Shown here: one piece after another, positions 9,634 to 20,220 of the stretch
How positions within the stretch are numbered: position 1 is the first letter of the stretch
Layout: every line of letters begins with the position of its first letter
Origin: Novacetimonas cocois
GTDB lineage: Bacteria; Pseudomonadota; Alphaproteobacteria; Acetobacterales; Acetobacteraceae
Direction: 5' to 3'
NCBI RefSeq assembly: GCF_003311635.1
Contig: NZ_QEXL01000009.1
Span: forward strand, 49,546-113,545
Length of the DNA stretch: 64,000 nt
Position numbers and translations under genes: made by a program
Notes under the pieces: model-generated
What the model was told of the DNA's origin: nothing
Seen by the model: only the letters and a program-made list of their open reading frames with translations
The model's database searches: none

Positions 9634-9718
9634 GGACCGTCCGCTCCGCATGGCGGGGACAGGGCAACGCGATAATGGATGACAGGGGCGGGTTGCAGGC
9701 AGGGGCACGGTTGTAAAT

Positions 9719-9733
9719 GGTCCCGTTTTGTTC
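9719..9733 (+). promoter_or_regulatory. Candidate LexA (SOS) box upstream of recA
   Basis: The sequence GGTC-N7-GTTC differs by one base from the alphaproteobacterial SOS box GTTC-N7-GTTC. It lies about 140 bases before the recA start, within a plausible promoter region (TTGTAA just upstream, CATATAGG just downstream). Assignment rests on motif and position only. Confidence 0.45.
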
Positions 9734-9872
9734 CATATAGGATGGAGCAACGCAGCCTCCATGCACAGCAGGGTCGCGGGCATGACGGTCATGCCCGGCG
9801 GGTTCTTGTGCCGCCCCGATACGGGAACATGGAATGCGCGAAACACAGCTTCGTCGAAAAGGTAGGCAGGCC

Positions 9873-10913
<1,041 letters not shown>

Positions 10914-11014
10914 GAACAGCTTCTTTCCCGCATCGGCGAGCGTCACCGTGGCGTGACGGCTGGATATGCAATAATCATGCTTTGTGTGCTGATGCGGGAT
11001 GATACTGTGCGGAT

Positions 11015-11410
11015 ATGAAATCGCGTCTTGTCATGATCGGGGTATTGCTGTGCCTGTCATCGTGCGCTGATACGATGCACGGGGACCCCACCGATCCGGT
11101 CGATGTGGATGAGGCGATGCCCCCGATCGGCGGGCATCGCGCCAACGGCACGACAGTGCGGGCGCCACCGGCCCAGGCCTCCGCCGCCGGGCATGTGCGC
11201 CGGCTCCCGCGGGTTGACCCCGACCCGGATGCCGCGACCGAAGCCTATCATCCCATGCCCGATGCCGCGGCGATGCAGATGATCTCGTCAGGTTATGACC
11301 CTGCGCAGGCAGGCGACGATGATGACCAGGATCAGGAGGACGGGAAGCATTTCGTCGTCCCCGATACCCAGGTCAGCTATGGCAAGCCGAAGGGCAATGG
11401 CGCGAACTGA
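11015..11410 (+). CDS. Small putative lipoprotein
   Basis: A 131-residue protein starting MKSRLVMIGVLLCLSSCA, a compact lipoprotein signal with lipobox LSSC (Cys17). The rest is Asp/Pro-rich and low in hydrophobics, with a stretch of acidic residues (GDDDDQDQEDG) near the C-terminus, suggesting a disordered envelope protein. I recognise no domain. It converges with the glycerate kinase gene, leaving only 21 bases between the two stops. Confidence 0.65.
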   Translation: MKSRLVMIGVLLCLSSCADTMHGDPTDPVDVDEAMPPIGGHRANGTTVRAPPAQASAAGHVRRLPRVDPDPDAATEAYHPMPDAAAMQMISSGYDPAQAGDDDDQDQEDGKHFVVPDTQVSYGKPKGNGAN

Positions 11411-11431
11411 GGCGTTCTGCCCTGTGTGTGC

Positions 11432-12760
11432 CTACAGCACCATGATCGCGCGGATATCGTTGACATTGGTCATCGTGGGGCCGGTCCGCACCAGATCGCC
11501 CGTGGCGTCGAACAGGGTATAGCTGTCATGGCGGTGCAGCACTTCGCGCGGGTCCAGCCCCAGCATGCGGGCACGTGACAGCGTGTCGGGGGTGATGATG
11601 GCGCCCGCCGCGTCCTCCGTCCCGTCAATGCCGTCGCTGTCGCCAGCAATGGCCCAGATCCCGGCCTCCCCCTTCAGGCCAAGGGCGAGGGAGAGGAGGA
11701 ATTCCGTATTGCGTCCCCCGCGCCCCGGCGCCCCATCGCGCGCGCGGATTGTCACGGTCGTCTCCCCACCCGACAGCAGCACGGCAGGCCCGGCCACAGG
11801 GACGTCGTGGTGGCGTGCGGACTGTGCGATGCCGGCCATGATGATCGCGGCTTCCCGGCTTTCCCCTTCCAGCGCGTCGCCAAGGATCAGCGGCGTCAGG
11901 CCAAGGCCGCGCGCGGCATCCGCCGCGGCTTTCAGCGCCATCATGGGGGTGGAAATCAGGACATACCTGCTGGCGGGCGACATCAGGGCGCGGGGTGGGG
12001 CGGGACGCGCCAGCGCATGGAGGATGCGGGGCGTTACCGTGATGTCGCGGCGTTGCAGCACCGCCAGTGCCTCGGCAGGGGTTGTCGGGTCGGGCACCGT
12101 CGGCCCGCTGGCGATGGTCAGGGGGCTGTCCCCCGGCACGTCGCTGATGGCCAGCGTCAGTACCGGGGCAGGTGCCGCCGCCATGGCAAGGCGCCCGCCC
12201 TTGATGTCCGAGAGGTGACGGCGCACGAGGTTCATGTCCGCGATATCCGCCCCGGAATGCAGCAGCGCCTGATTGAGCTCGCGTAAATCCGCCAGCGTCA
12301 GGCCGGGCGCGGGAAGTTCCATCAATGCCGATCCCCCGCCGGAAATCAGGGCGATGACCAGATCGTCCGGCCCTAGCCCCCGCACGGCCTCCAGCATGGC
12401 GCGGGCGGCGTCCTCGCTCCGGCTGTCGGGGACGGGATGGGCGGCTTCCATCACGCGTATGCGCGACGTGGGGACAACGTGCCCGTCCCGCGTCACCACG
12501 ACGCCGCGCATCGGGACATCGTGCCATGCCTGTTCCAGCGCGGCCGCCATGGAGGCCGCGGCCTTGCCCGCGCCCACCACGACGCACTGGCCGCGTGGCG
12601 GCGGCGGAAGGTGGCGGGCCAGCACCCGTTCGGGCAGGGCGCTGCGTACGGCGGCGTCGAATATCCGCCGCAGCGCCAGACGCGCGCTGTCATCGTGCCA
12701 TTCATGTCCTCCGGATACAGCGCGGTCGGCGGGGGAGGATGGGGCGGATGGCATGGTCAT
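11432..12760 (-). CDS. Glycerate 2-kinase (MOFRL family)
   Basis: A 442-residue member of the glycerate kinase/hydroxypyruvate reductase-like family (GckA/TtuD), which phosphorylates D-glycerate to 2-phosphoglycerate. Features are VVVGAGKAAASMA near residue 60, ALISGGGSALMELP in the middle, LAISDVPGDSPLTIASGPTVPD, and the C-terminal MOFRL domain with LLSGGETTVTIR, GRGGRNTEFLLSLA and AGDSDGIDGT. Old annotations call such proteins hydroxypyruvate reductase, but the fold is that of the kinase. It would feed photorespiratory-type or tartronate-derived glycerate into glycolysis. No partner genes are adjacent. Confidence 0.88.
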   Translation of the reverse strand: MTMPSAPSSPADRAVSGGHEWHDDSARLALRRIFDAAVRSALPERVLARHLPPPPRGQCVVVGAGKAAASMAAALEQAWHDVPMRGVVVTRDGHVVPTSRIRVMEAAHPVPDSRSEDAARAMLEAVRGLGPDDLVIALISGGGSALMELPAPGLTLADLRELNQALLHSGADIADMNLVRRHLSDIKGGRLAMAAAPAPVLTLAISDVPGDSPLTIASGPTVPDPTTPAEALAVLQRRDITVTPRILHALARPAPPRALMSPASRYVLISTPMMALKAAADAARGLGLTPLILGDALEGESREAAIIMAGIAQSARHHDVPVAGPAVLLSGGETTVTIRARDGAPGRGGRNTEFLLSLALGLKGEAGIWAIAGDSDGIDGTEDAAGAIITPDTLSRARMLGLDPREVLHRHDSYTLFDATGDLVRTGPTMTNVNDIRAIMVL

Positions 12761-13060
12761 GAAAGGTTCCGTCGTGCGGGAAAGGCGGGATGGGTGGCTG
12801 TCGGGCGACGTGGCATGAGGGCGTGGCGGGGCGGGATGGCATCTTTCCTTTCATGAAAGCCACGCATGGGGCCGGGGCAAGGGGGAGGGCGTGTCACAAT
12901 TTTCACGACTGTATCAGGTGGGGCCATCGGATGCGCCCTGCGGGCATGCACACGCGAAATTGGGGCCGGTGGCTCTGGATCGGGGAAAGGTATGATGTTA
13001 CGCCGCCGGTCGTGATCCGGACATCCGTGCCCGGTTCCGCCATCAGGAGGAGAGCGGCCC
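12761..13060. other. Divergent intergenic region, no gene seen
   Basis: It separates minus-strand glycerate kinase from plus-strand coaA. The end holds the coaA Shine-Dalgarno (AGGAGG at 13045-13050). Short frames in both strands have no recognisable product and I see no strong palindrome. Confidence 0.4.
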
Positions 13061-14035
13061 TTGGAGAGCGTAAAGGGTAACAGTCCCGCCACGCCGCAGG
13101 TCCCGTCATATGCCGCGACCCGGCCATACATGATTTTCCCCCGCCCGGAATGGGCGGCCCTGCGTGCCAACGTGCCCCAGTTCCTGAGCGAGGCGGACGT
13201 TGCGTCCCTGCGCGGCCACAACGAACCCGTCTCCCTCGAGGACATCGCGGAGGTGTACCTGCCGCTGTCGCGCCTTTTGAACCTGCATGTCCTTGCCAGC
13301 CGCAGCCTGAACAACATGGTCAAGAGCGCCTTTCTCGGCGCGCCGCGCCGGACGGTGCCCTTCATCATCGGCATCGCCGGCAGCGTGGGCGTGGGCAAAA
13401 GCACGTTCGCGCGCCTGCTGCAGGCGGTGCTGTCGCGCTGGCCCGATCATCCCAACGTGTCGCTGGTGACGACGGACGGTTTCCTGCTGCCGACACGGGT
13501 GCTGCAGGAACGGGGCCTGATGGGACGCAAGGGCTTTCCCGAAAGTTACGACCTGCGGCAGATGATCGCCTTCCTGGCGGCGCTGAAGGGCGGGGAGCGC
13601 GAACTGCAGGTGCCGATCTATTCGCATGAGGCCTATGACGTCATTCCCGACCGTTATCAGGTGGTGGACCAGCCCGACATCCTGATTTTTGAAGGGCTGA
13701 ACGTGCTCCAGACCGCCTCCGAACAGCCCTTCATGGCTTCGGATTTCTTTGATTTCTCGATCTATCTCGATGCCGATACGGCGGATATCGAAAGATGGTA
13801 CGTGCAGCGTTTCCAGTTCCTGCAGCAGACCGCCTTTCGCAAGCCGACCTCCTATTTCCATCATTATCGCGACCTGACCCCGCCGGAGGCGGAAAAGGTG
13901 GCACGCGACATCTGGCGGCGCATCAACCTGCCCAATCTGGAGGAAAACATCCTGCCGACGCGCGAACGCGCCCGGCTGATCCTGCGCAAGGGACCCAGCC
14001 ACAGCGTCAGCACGGTCTGGATGCGCCAGATCTGA
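13061..14035 (+). CDS. coaA: Pantothenate kinase type I
   Basis: ATP-dependent phosphorylation of pantothenate, the committed step of coenzyme A synthesis. The 324-residue product carries the P-loop GIAGSVGVGKST (about residues 104-115), TTDGFLLP, the KGFPESYD substrate segment, and the RKPTSYFHHYRDLT region. The start is TTG at 13061: AGGAGG lies about ten bases upstream and no ATG fits better (the next in-frame Met is well inside the conserved domain). Bacterial CoaA is normally feedback-inhibited by CoA. The gene stands alone and converges with the aldehyde dehydrogenase. Confidence 0.94.
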   Translation: MESVKGNSPATPQVPSYAATRPYMIFPRPEWAALRANVPQFLSEADVASLRGHNEPVSLEDIAEVYLPLSRLLNLHVLASRSLNNMVKSAFLGAPRRTVPFIIGIAGSVGVGKSTFARLLQAVLSRWPDHPNVSLVTTDGFLLPTRVLQERGLMGRKGFPESYDLRQMIAFLAALKGGERELQVPIYSHEAYDVIPDRYQVVDQPDILIFEGLNVLQTASEQPFMASDFFDFSIYLDADTADIERWYVQRFQFLQQTAFRKPTSYFHHYRDLTPPEAEKVARDIWRRINLPNLEENILPTRERARLILRKGPSHSVSTVWMRQI

Positions 14036-14103
14036 GGATGTCCTGACGAGGGTCGTGCGGCGCATGTGACGGTCCGGGGGAAAGGCTTGGGGGAAATACC
14101 CCC

Positions 14104-14134
14104 CAAAAAAACAGGGAACCCGAAGGTCCCCTGT
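14104..14134 (-). terminator. Rho-independent terminator of the aldehyde dehydrogenase gene
   Basis: Read on the minus strand: ACAGGGGACC, tetraloop TTCG, GGTTCCCTGT, then seven T. It begins 27 bases after the minus-strand stop. A second short G/C dyad (GGGGG-AAATA-CCCCC) lies beside it towards coaA. Confidence 0.85.
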
Positions 14135-14160
14135 CGTCATTGCAGGCAGATGATGCCGGT

Positions 14161-15609
14161 TCAGTAATTGAGGTAGATGGTCTTGGTATCCACATAGGCC
14201 TCCAGCCCGTACTGGCCGTCTTCGCCGCCGATACCGCTGTCGCCATAGCCATGGTGGAAACCCTGCGCCGCTTCGCCGCCTTCGCGGTTGACATAGATTT
14301 CGCCGAAGTTCAGCTCGTTGCTCATGCGCATGACCTTTTTCAGGTCCTGCGTGAACATGTAGGCCGACAGGCCATAGCGCGACTTGTTGGCCATCATCAG
14401 GGCCTCGTCGAAATCCTGCACCTTGATGAGCGAGAGGACCGGGCCGAAAACCTCGGCCTGACTGATGTCCATCTCGTTCGTCACGTTGGTCAGCAGGGTG
14501 GGGGCATAGAAATTGCCGGCGTCGTATATGCCGCCCGTCAGTTCCTTGCCGCCCAGTTCCACCTTCGCACCCTGCGCCACGGCGCGCTTGACCATCCCGT
14601 CGACCTTTTCCATTTCGGCCTTGCTGATTTTCGGGCCCATGGTGGTTTCGGGGTCCAGCGGGTTGCCGACCTTGATGTCCGCGATCTTCTTGCGCAGCAG
14701 GTCGAGGAAACGGTCATATACCGCTTCATGGACATAGGTCCGTTCATTGGCGGTGCAGACCTGCCCGCAGTTCATGAAGCGCGCGGAAACGGCGGCCGTG
14801 GCGGCGGCCTCGATATCCGCGTCGTCCATGACGATGAACGGCGCCTTGCCGCCCAGTTCCAGCCGCACTTCCTTCAGCCCCTCGGACGCGGCCGCCATGA
14901 TCTTGCGGCCCGCGGGGGTGCTGCCGGTCATGGTGATCAGCTTGGTGATCGGGTTGGTGACCAGCTGGTTGCCCACCGTCGCGCCGCCGCCGGTGACGAC
15001 ATTGAACACGCCCTTGGGAAAGCCCGCCTCAACCGACAGTTCCGCCAGCGCCAGCGTTGCCAGCGGCGTCAGCTCATGCGGTTTGATGACGAAGGTATTG
15101 CCCGCCGCCAGCGCGGGGCCAAGCTTGCGCGCCGTCAGAGCAAGGGGGAAGTTCCATGCCGAAATCCCGGCGACGACGCCATGGGGAATTTTTTCGATCA
15201 GGATCTTCTCGCCCGGGCGGCTGCCGGGGATGATGTTGCCTTCAAGCCGCCGCGCGTTTTCGGCCGCAAAACGGATCAACTGGATGGCGAAATTGACCTC
15301 GACCTTCGCTTCCTTCAGCGGCTTGCCGTTTTCGGTGGTGATGATGCGTGCCAGCTTCTCCTCATCACGGTGGATCAGGTCGATCAGCTTATAGAGGTAA
15401 TCCGCGCGGTCGGTGGCGATCAGGCGGCTCCACGTGCCAAAGGCTTCCTGCGCCACGTTCAGGGCGCGGTCCACGTCGTCCTTGCTGGCGACCGCGACGG
15501 TGGCAAGGGTTTCGCCCGTGGCGGGATTGCGGATGGTGTCGCGTTCCTCCGCCGTGGCGGGCACCCATTCGCCGCCGACAAAAAGGTCATAGTTCCTGAC
15601 GTCTGTCAT
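14161..15609 (-). CDS. aldA: AldA-type NAD-dependent aldehyde dehydrogenase
   Basis: A 482-residue ALDH-superfamily enzyme oxidising an aldehyde to the acid. It has SAWNFPLALTARKLGPAL, the NAD-binding GSTPAGRKI, the general-base Glu in LELGGKAP and the catalytic Cys in CGQVCTANER. The C-terminal segment YVNREGGEAAQGFHHG with SGIGGEDGQYGL is characteristic of the lactaldehyde/glycolaldehyde dehydrogenase AldA group rather than of betaine or succinate-semialdehyde enzymes. In an acetic acid bacterium a soluble enzyme of this kind would deal with cytosolic glycolaldehyde, lactaldehyde or acetaldehyde; the physiological substrate cannot be fixed. It has its own terminator. Confidence 0.88.
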   Translation of the reverse strand: MTDVRNYDLFVGGEWVPATAEERDTIRNPATGETLATVAVASKDDVDRALNVAQEAFGTWSRLIATDRADYLYKLIDLIHRDEEKLARIITTENGKPLKEAKVEVNFAIQLIRFAAENARRLEGNIIPGSRPGEKILIEKIPHGVVAGISAWNFPLALTARKLGPALAAGNTFVIKPHELTPLATLALAELSVEAGFPKGVFNVVTGGGATVGNQLVTNPITKLITMTGSTPAGRKIMAAASEGLKEVRLELGGKAPFIVMDDADIEAAATAAVSARFMNCGQVCTANERTYVHEAVYDRFLDLLRKKIADIKVGNPLDPETTMGPKISKAEMEKVDGMVKRAVAQGAKVELGGKELTGGIYDAGNFYAPTLLTNVTNEMDISQAEVFGPVLSLIKVQDFDEALMMANKSRYGLSAYMFTQDLKKVMRMSNELNFGEIYVNREGGEAAQGFHHGYGDSGIGGEDGQYGLEAYVDTKTIYLNY

Positions 15610-15852
15610 GTCAGTTTCTCCGTAGTGAATGTTCGATCGTGTGACTCAACATCAACCGTTCTGGCCGCCATTCTTTCTGGCCGTCATCCTCAGGATGACA
15701 CCAACTGGTTGAGATGTCGTTGTCGTATCGGGGATTTGCCCGTCGCGATCACGCCAGGTGGCATGACGCGCGCCTGCCACCCGCCAGGACGGGACCGTGG
15801 CAGGTGGGGCGCGGACCGCCGTGCGGGATACCGGGACGGGGCAGGCAGGGGA

Positions 15853-16416
15853 TCAGGACAGGAAGGGCTTGCCTTCGTGCGCCACCAGAAGGTCGTGCAT
15901 GTCGGTGGCATGCTCCTCTTCCTCGGCGAGGATCTTTTCAAGCATGATGCGCGTGGTGGGATCGTGGTCCGCGAAATAGCGGATCAGTTCGCGGTAATGC
16001 TCGATCACCAGGCGTTCGGCCACAAGGTTCTGGCGTACCATTTCCACAAGGTTGCCGCCCTGTCCGTATTCACTGGCCGAACGTGTCGCCAGCCCTTCGG
16101 GGGACAGGTTGGGAATGCCGCCAAGCTGGTCGATGCGCTCGGCCGCCCACATCATGTGGGCGCGTTCTTCCTTCGCATGGGTCGCGAATTCGGCCGCGAC
16201 GCTTTCGCTGGTGATGCCTTCGACCGAGATCGAATGCATGGTATAGCGCAGCACGCAGACGAGTTCCGTTGCGACAACGGTCTGCAGAAGGTCGATGGCA
16301 GTCTTGACATTCCCCTGATAGGCAGGGGTCAGGGCGCCCTGTTCAATGGATTTTCTTGCGCGTTCACGCAGGGTTTGTACGTCGGTAAGGAATGTATTTT
16401 CCGGGGCTTTCGCCAT
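15853..16416 (-). CDS. Bacterioferritin-like diiron protein
   Basis: A 187-residue ferritin-like four-helix protein. Diiron ligands fit Glu51 (ATELVC), Glu84 and His87 (ExxH in EERAH), a mid-sequence Glu in VAERLVIEHY, and a second ExxH in EEEEHATDMH. The N-terminal 35 residues are an extension compared with standard Bfr (about 158 residues). Such proteins store iron or detoxify peroxide. It lies 243 bases upstream (in transcription sense) of the aldehyde dehydrogenase gene on the same strand; I see no other gene between them. An alternative label is Dps-like/ferritin-like domain protein. Confidence 0.8.
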   Translation of the reverse strand: MAKAPENTFLTDVQTLRERARKSIEQGALTPAYQGNVKTAIDLLQTVVATELVCVLRYTMHSISVEGITSESVAAEFATHAKEERAHMMWAAERIDQLGGIPNLSPEGLATRSASEYGQGGNLVEMVRQNLVAERLVIEHYRELIRYFADHDPTTRIMLEKILAEEEEHATDMHDLLVAHEGKPFLS

Positions 16417-16577
16417 TCCTGTTTCTCCTTTTCGGGTGATGAACGGGAACTGCGTCCTGCGCGTTCGTGTCGGGCTGTGTCCGTCATAACGGGGTGGGGC
16501 CTGAACGGTTGCATATTAAACAGTGGCATATGAAACACACGGGCACGTCCCGGCGGGCGGAACAGGGGGACGATGCG

Positions 16578-17513
16578 GTGAACGTGCAGGGGGAAAGTGC
16601 GCAGGGCAGGATGTCACGCGTTGTCACCGAACTCATCGCCGTGCTGACGGCGGTGCGCGACGGGGTGCCGCAGGTGATGACGATCGATGACGGGCGCCTT
16701 TTGCCGTCCGGCCCGCTGGAAAGCGGCCACCGTTCGCTCCAGGCGGGGGTGCGTTCGTGGGTGGAGCAGCAGACGGGCCATCCCATCGGCCATGTGGAGC
16801 AGCTTTATACCTTTGCCGACCATGACCGCACCCTGCATCCCGAACAGGGGCGCAGCATCTCGATCTCCTACCTCGCCCTGACGCGGAGCGAGGCGCGCGA
16901 GACAGGGTGGCGGGACTGGTACGACTATTTCCCGTGGGAGGACCGCACCAGCGAAAGCCGGAAGGAGATCACGAACCTGATCGAACGCCGCCTGTGCGCA
17001 TGGGTGGCGGGGATGACCGACCTTGAAACCCGCATGCGCCAGTGGCAGCGCTGCATGGCGCTGTTCGCCATCGGCGACGGGGGGGCATGGGACGATGAAC
17101 TCGTGCTGCAGCGCTATGAACTGCTGTACGAGGCAAAGCTGGTGATGGAGGCGGCCTGCCCCCCCGATCAGGCGATTCCCGGACGGTACATGCATCGCGA
17201 TCATCGCCGCATCCTTGCCACCGCGATGGCCCGGCTGCGTGCAAGGATACGTTACCGCCCCGTCGTGTTCGAGCTGATGCCCGAGGAGTTCACGCTGTTC
17301 CAGCTGCAGCGCGCGGTCGAAAGCCTGGCGGGCTGCCATGTCCACAAACAGAACTTCCGCCGGCTCATCACGCAGCAGCAACTTGTTGAGGAAACAGGCA
17401 GGATCGAGGAAAAAACGGGTGGCCGGCCCGCGCGCCTGTTCCGTTTCTGCGGGGAGGTGCGGCGCGCGCGGCAGTTCGCGGGCACCAAGCTTCCGATCGT
17501 CCATTCGGGTTAG
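16578..17513 (+). CDS. nrtR: NrtR-type NAD biosynthesis regulator
   Basis: A Nudix-related transcriptional regulator: an N-terminal Nudix-like domain ([47 protein letters not shown]) without an obvious catalytic Nudix box, followed by a C-terminal winged-helix region ([31 protein letters not shown]). NrtR proteins repress NAD biosynthesis genes and release DNA on binding ADP-ribose-type metabolites. It stands directly before nadABC with a palindrome between them, which supports the call. The start GTG 16578 was chosen for AGGGGGA at 16564-16570; ATG 16530 and ATG 16611 are possible. Confidence 0.85.
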   Translation: MNVQGESAQGRMSRVVTELIAVLTAVRDGVPQVMTIDDGRLLPSGPLESGHRSLQAGVRSWVEQQTGHPIGHVEQLYTFADHDRTLHPEQGRSISISYLALTRSEARETGWRDWYDYFPWEDRTSESRKEITNLIERRLCAWVAGMTDLETRMRQWQRCMALFAIGDGGAWDDELVLQRYELLYEAKLVMEAACPPDQAIPGRYMHRDHRRILATAMARLRARIRYRPVVFELMPEEFTLFQLQRAVESLAGCHVHKQNFRRLITQQQLVEETGRIEEKTGGRPARLFRFCGEVRRARQFAGTKLPIVHSG

Positions 17514-17619
17514 GCATGGCCCCGGCCATGCAAGGTTGCGGGGCGGCGTTCACGAAAATCCTGATTGACACAGGCGGGGTTTCACGTTGGAAGTGTCCGG
17601 CCGGGTTATGGCGTCGCAC

Positions 17620-17640
17620 TTATACTCAAATTGAGTATAA
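17620..17640 (+). promoter_or_regulatory. Probable NrtR operator of nadABC
   Basis: A perfect palindrome with half-sites TTATACTCAA and TTGAGTATAA about a central A, ending 34 bases before nadA. It includes TATACT, a good -10-like hexamer, and a perfect -35-like TTGACA lies upstream at 17565-17570, though at a long distance. Its place between nrtR and nadA makes NrtR the natural ligand. Confidence 0.8.
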
Positions 17641-17674
17641 AAATGGACGAAGGTCTCCGGCAGGGAGGGCAATC

Positions 17675-18655
17675 ATGAATCAACTGGGTCCCCGGCAAAC
17701 GGCTGACCGGCTTTATGACCGCGTGCGACATCTCGTGCCGGAAATGGAATGGGCGACGTTCCTGGACGATATCCGCGCCATCGAAGACCTCAAGCAGCAG
17801 CGCAACGCGATCATCCTGGCGCATAATTACCAGACGCCGGAAATCTTCCACTGCGTCGCCGACATCCGTGGCGACAGCCTTGCCCTTGCGCGTGAGGCAC
17901 AGGAGGCCAGCGCCGATGTCATCGTCATGGCGGGCGTGCATTTCATGGCCGAGACGGCCAAGATGCTCAATCCCGACAGCACGGTGCTGATCCCGGACAT
18001 GAAGGCGGGATGTTCGCTGGCGGATTCCATCACCGCGCGCGACGTCCGTGCCCTGCGTGAACGCCATCCCGGCGTCCCGGTGGTGACCTATGTCAACACC
18101 TCGGCCGAGGTGAAGGCCGAAAGCGATATCTGCTGTACCTCCGGCAACGCGAAACGTGTTGTCGAAAGCCTCGGCACCGATCGGGTCATCATGATCCCCG
18201 ATGAATTCCTTGCCCGTAATATCGAGGCGGAAACCGGCATAAAGATGATTACCTGGCCGGGGCACTGCGAGGTGCATGAACGTTTCACGCCCGGGGAAAT
18301 CACCCGCATGCGCGAGGATAATCCCGGCGTGACGGTGCTTGCGCATCCCGAATGCCCGCCAGAGGTGGTGGCGGTGTCCGACTTCTCCGGCTCCACCGCG
18401 ATGATGAGCGATTACGTGCAGGCGCATGACAGCGGCAAGGTGCTGCTGGTGACCGAATGTTCCATGAGCGACAACCTCGCCCTGCTGCATCCGCACATCG
18501 ATTTCGTCCGCCCGTGCAACATGTGCCCGCACATGAAGCGCATCACCCTGTCGGGCCTGCGGCATGCGCTGGAAACCATGACGCATGAGGTCACGATCGA
18601 TCCGGCGCTGGCGGCGCGCGGGCGGCGCGCGGTCGAACGCATGCTGGCGATATGA
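17675..18655 (+). CDS. nadA: Quinolinate synthase A
   Basis: A [4Fe-4S] enzyme condensing iminoaspartate with dihydroxyacetone phosphate to quinolinate in de novo NAD synthesis. The 326-residue product has AHNYQTPEI, the cysteine-bearing [16 protein letters not shown] and CNMCPHMK segments that supply cluster ligands, and [13 protein letters not shown] 17675 follows GGGAGGG with suitable spacing; an upstream in-frame ATG at 17516 would run through the operator and is rejected. It overlaps nadB by four bases (ATGA), so nadABC is a coupled operon controlled through the upstream palindrome. Confidence 0.96.
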   Translation: MNQLGPRQTADRLYDRVRHLVPEMEWATFLDDIRAIEDLKQQRNAIILAHNYQTPEIFHCVADIRGDSLALAREAQEASADVIVMAGVHFMAETAKMLNPDSTVLIPDMKAGCSLADSITARDVRALRERHPGVPVVTYVNTSAEVKAESDICCTSGNAKRVVESLGTDRVIMIPDEFLARNIEAETGIKMITWPGHCEVHERFTPGEITRMREDNPGVTVLAHPECPPEVVAVSDFSGSTAMMSDYVQAHDSGKVLLVTECSMSDNLALLHPHIDFVRPCNMCPHMKRITLSGLRHALETMTHEVTIDPALAARGRRAVERMLAI

Positions 18656-20220
18656 CCATCCCCGACCTGCGTGGCCTGGCCGGACAGCCCGTCATTGTCG
18701 GCGGTGGGCTGGCGGGGGTCATGACCGCCCTGATGTATGACCGGCCGTGCGTGCTGCTGTCATCCGGGCCGCTGGGGGCCAGTCATCCGGCGGTGGCGTC
18801 CAGCATGCTGGCGCAGGGCGGCATTGCCGCCGCCGTGGGCGCGGACGACACGCCCGCGCTGCATGCCGCCGACACGCTGGCGGCGGGGGCGGGCCTGTGC
18901 GACCCGGACGTGGTCGAACGCGTAACCGCCGATGGACCCGACGCCATCGCCCGGCTGGCGGCGTTCGGGGTGCGTTTCGACCGGGCCGCCGATGGCACGC
19001 TGGTCCTCGGGCTGGAAGCCGCGCATTCCCGCCACCGTATCGTGCATGCCCGTGGCGATGCCTCCGGCGCCGCGATCATGGAGGCACTGGTCGCGCGCGT
19101 CCGTTGCACGCCGCGCATTACGGTCCTTGAAAATGCCCGGGTGCATGCGCTGGAAAGCCATGACGGGGTGGTGGTGGGCGCGCGCGTCATGATGGACGGA
19201 CGCGACATTGCATGGCCCACGTCCGCCGTGGTGCTGGCGACAGGCGGCATCGGCGGCCTGTTCGGCGATACGACCAATCCCCTTGGCGCGGTGGGGCAGG
19301 GGCTTGCGCTGGCCGCGCGGGCCGGGGCCGTCCTGGGCAACATGGAGTTCGTGCAGTTCCATCCGACCGCCCTTGCCGCGCGGCATGTCGCAGGCCCGCT
19401 GCCGCTGATAAGCGAGGCGGTGCGCGGCGAAGGCGCGGTACTGATTGACGAGGGCGGCGAACGCTTCACCACCGAGCTTGCCGCGCGCGATATCGTCTCG
19501 CGCGCCGTGTGGCGTCACATGCGCGCGGGCCATCATGTCTTTCTCGATGCGCGGCAGGTGCTGGGCACGCGGTTTGCCACGCGCTTTCCCGCCATCGACG
19601 CATTATGCCGCGCGCAGGGCATTGACCCGGCGCATCAGCCGATCCCGGTGCGGCCTGCGGCCCATTACCATATGGGTGGCATCGTCGTGGATGGGCGCGG
19701 CCGCAGCACCGTGCCCGGCCTGTGGGCCTGTGGCGAGGTCGCCTGCACCGGCCTGCACGGGGCCAACCGCCTTGCCAGCAATTCCCTGCTGGAGGCCGTT
19801 TCGTTCGGCACGTGGGTCGCGCGCGACCTTTCCACGCTTCCACCCGTCACCTCGCCCGCGCCCCCGCGCGACATGGGGGCGGTCGCGGCCGTCCGTCCCG
19901 CGTCGCATGAGGCATGGCGCAGGAGGATGGCGCGGGATGCGGGCGTCATCCGCACGCGCGATGACATGCGCGAGGCCCTGCGTGTCTTTGCCCCCCTTGC
20001 CGAAGGGGATGACGGGGCGCTTGTCCGCGCGATGGTGCTGTGCGCGGCCCTGCGGCGCGAGGAAAGCCGTGGCGGCCATTTCCGGGCTGATTTCCCGCAG
20101 ACCGCCGCCGTCGCCACCGCGTCGCGCCTGACGCTGGAGGACCTGCGGGAACATGCCGCCTCCTTTGCCGCGAAGGCAGACAAGATGACACAAACCCCTG
20201 ACAATGGAGTGGTCGCATGA
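18652..20220 (+). CDS. nadB: L-aspartate oxidase
   Basis: FAD enzyme oxidising L-aspartate to iminoaspartate, feeding NadA. The 522-residue protein has the N-terminal dinucleotide motif [12 protein letters not shown], the [12 protein letters not shown] segment, the [15 protein letters not shown] stretch, [10 protein letters not shown], and [15 protein letters not shown], followed by [15 protein letters not shown] near the FAD site, and a C-terminal helical domain with [12 protein letters not shown]. It overlaps nadA and nadC by four bases each. Confidence 0.96.
   Translation: MTIPDLRGLAGQPVIVGGGLAGVMTALMYDRPCVLLSSGPLGASHPAVASSMLAQGGIAAAVGADDTPALHAADTLAAGAGLCDPDVVERVTADGPDAIARLAAFGVRFDRAADGTLVLGLEAAHSRHRIVHARGDASGAAIMEALVARVRCTPRITVLENARVHALESHDGVVVGARVMMDGRDIAWPTSAVVLATGGIGGLFGDTTNPLGAVGQGLALAARAGAVLGNMEFVQFHPTALAARHVAGPLPLISEAVRGEGAVLIDEGGERFTTELAARDIVSRAVWRHMRAGHHVFLDARQVLGTRFATRFPAIDALCRAQGIDPAHQPIPVRPAAHYHMGGIVVDGRGRSTVPGLWACGEVACTGLHGANRLASNSLLEAVSFGTWVARDLSTLPPVTSPAPPRDMGAVAAVRPASHEAWRRRMARDAGVIRTRDDMREALRVFAPLAEGDDGALVRAMVLCAALRREESRGGHFRADFPQTAAVATASRLTLEDLREHAASFAAKADKMTQTPDNGVVA

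Noticed and set aside
10940-10965. Hairpin CGTCAC/GTGACG after recA
   Set aside because: Six-base stem with no T-run; not enough to call a terminator.
14140-16533. A 797-codon plus-strand open frame
   Set aside because: It runs antisense through the aldehyde dehydrogenase and bacterioferritin-like genes; its His/Gly/Asp-rich translation is typical of a G+C-rich antisense frame.
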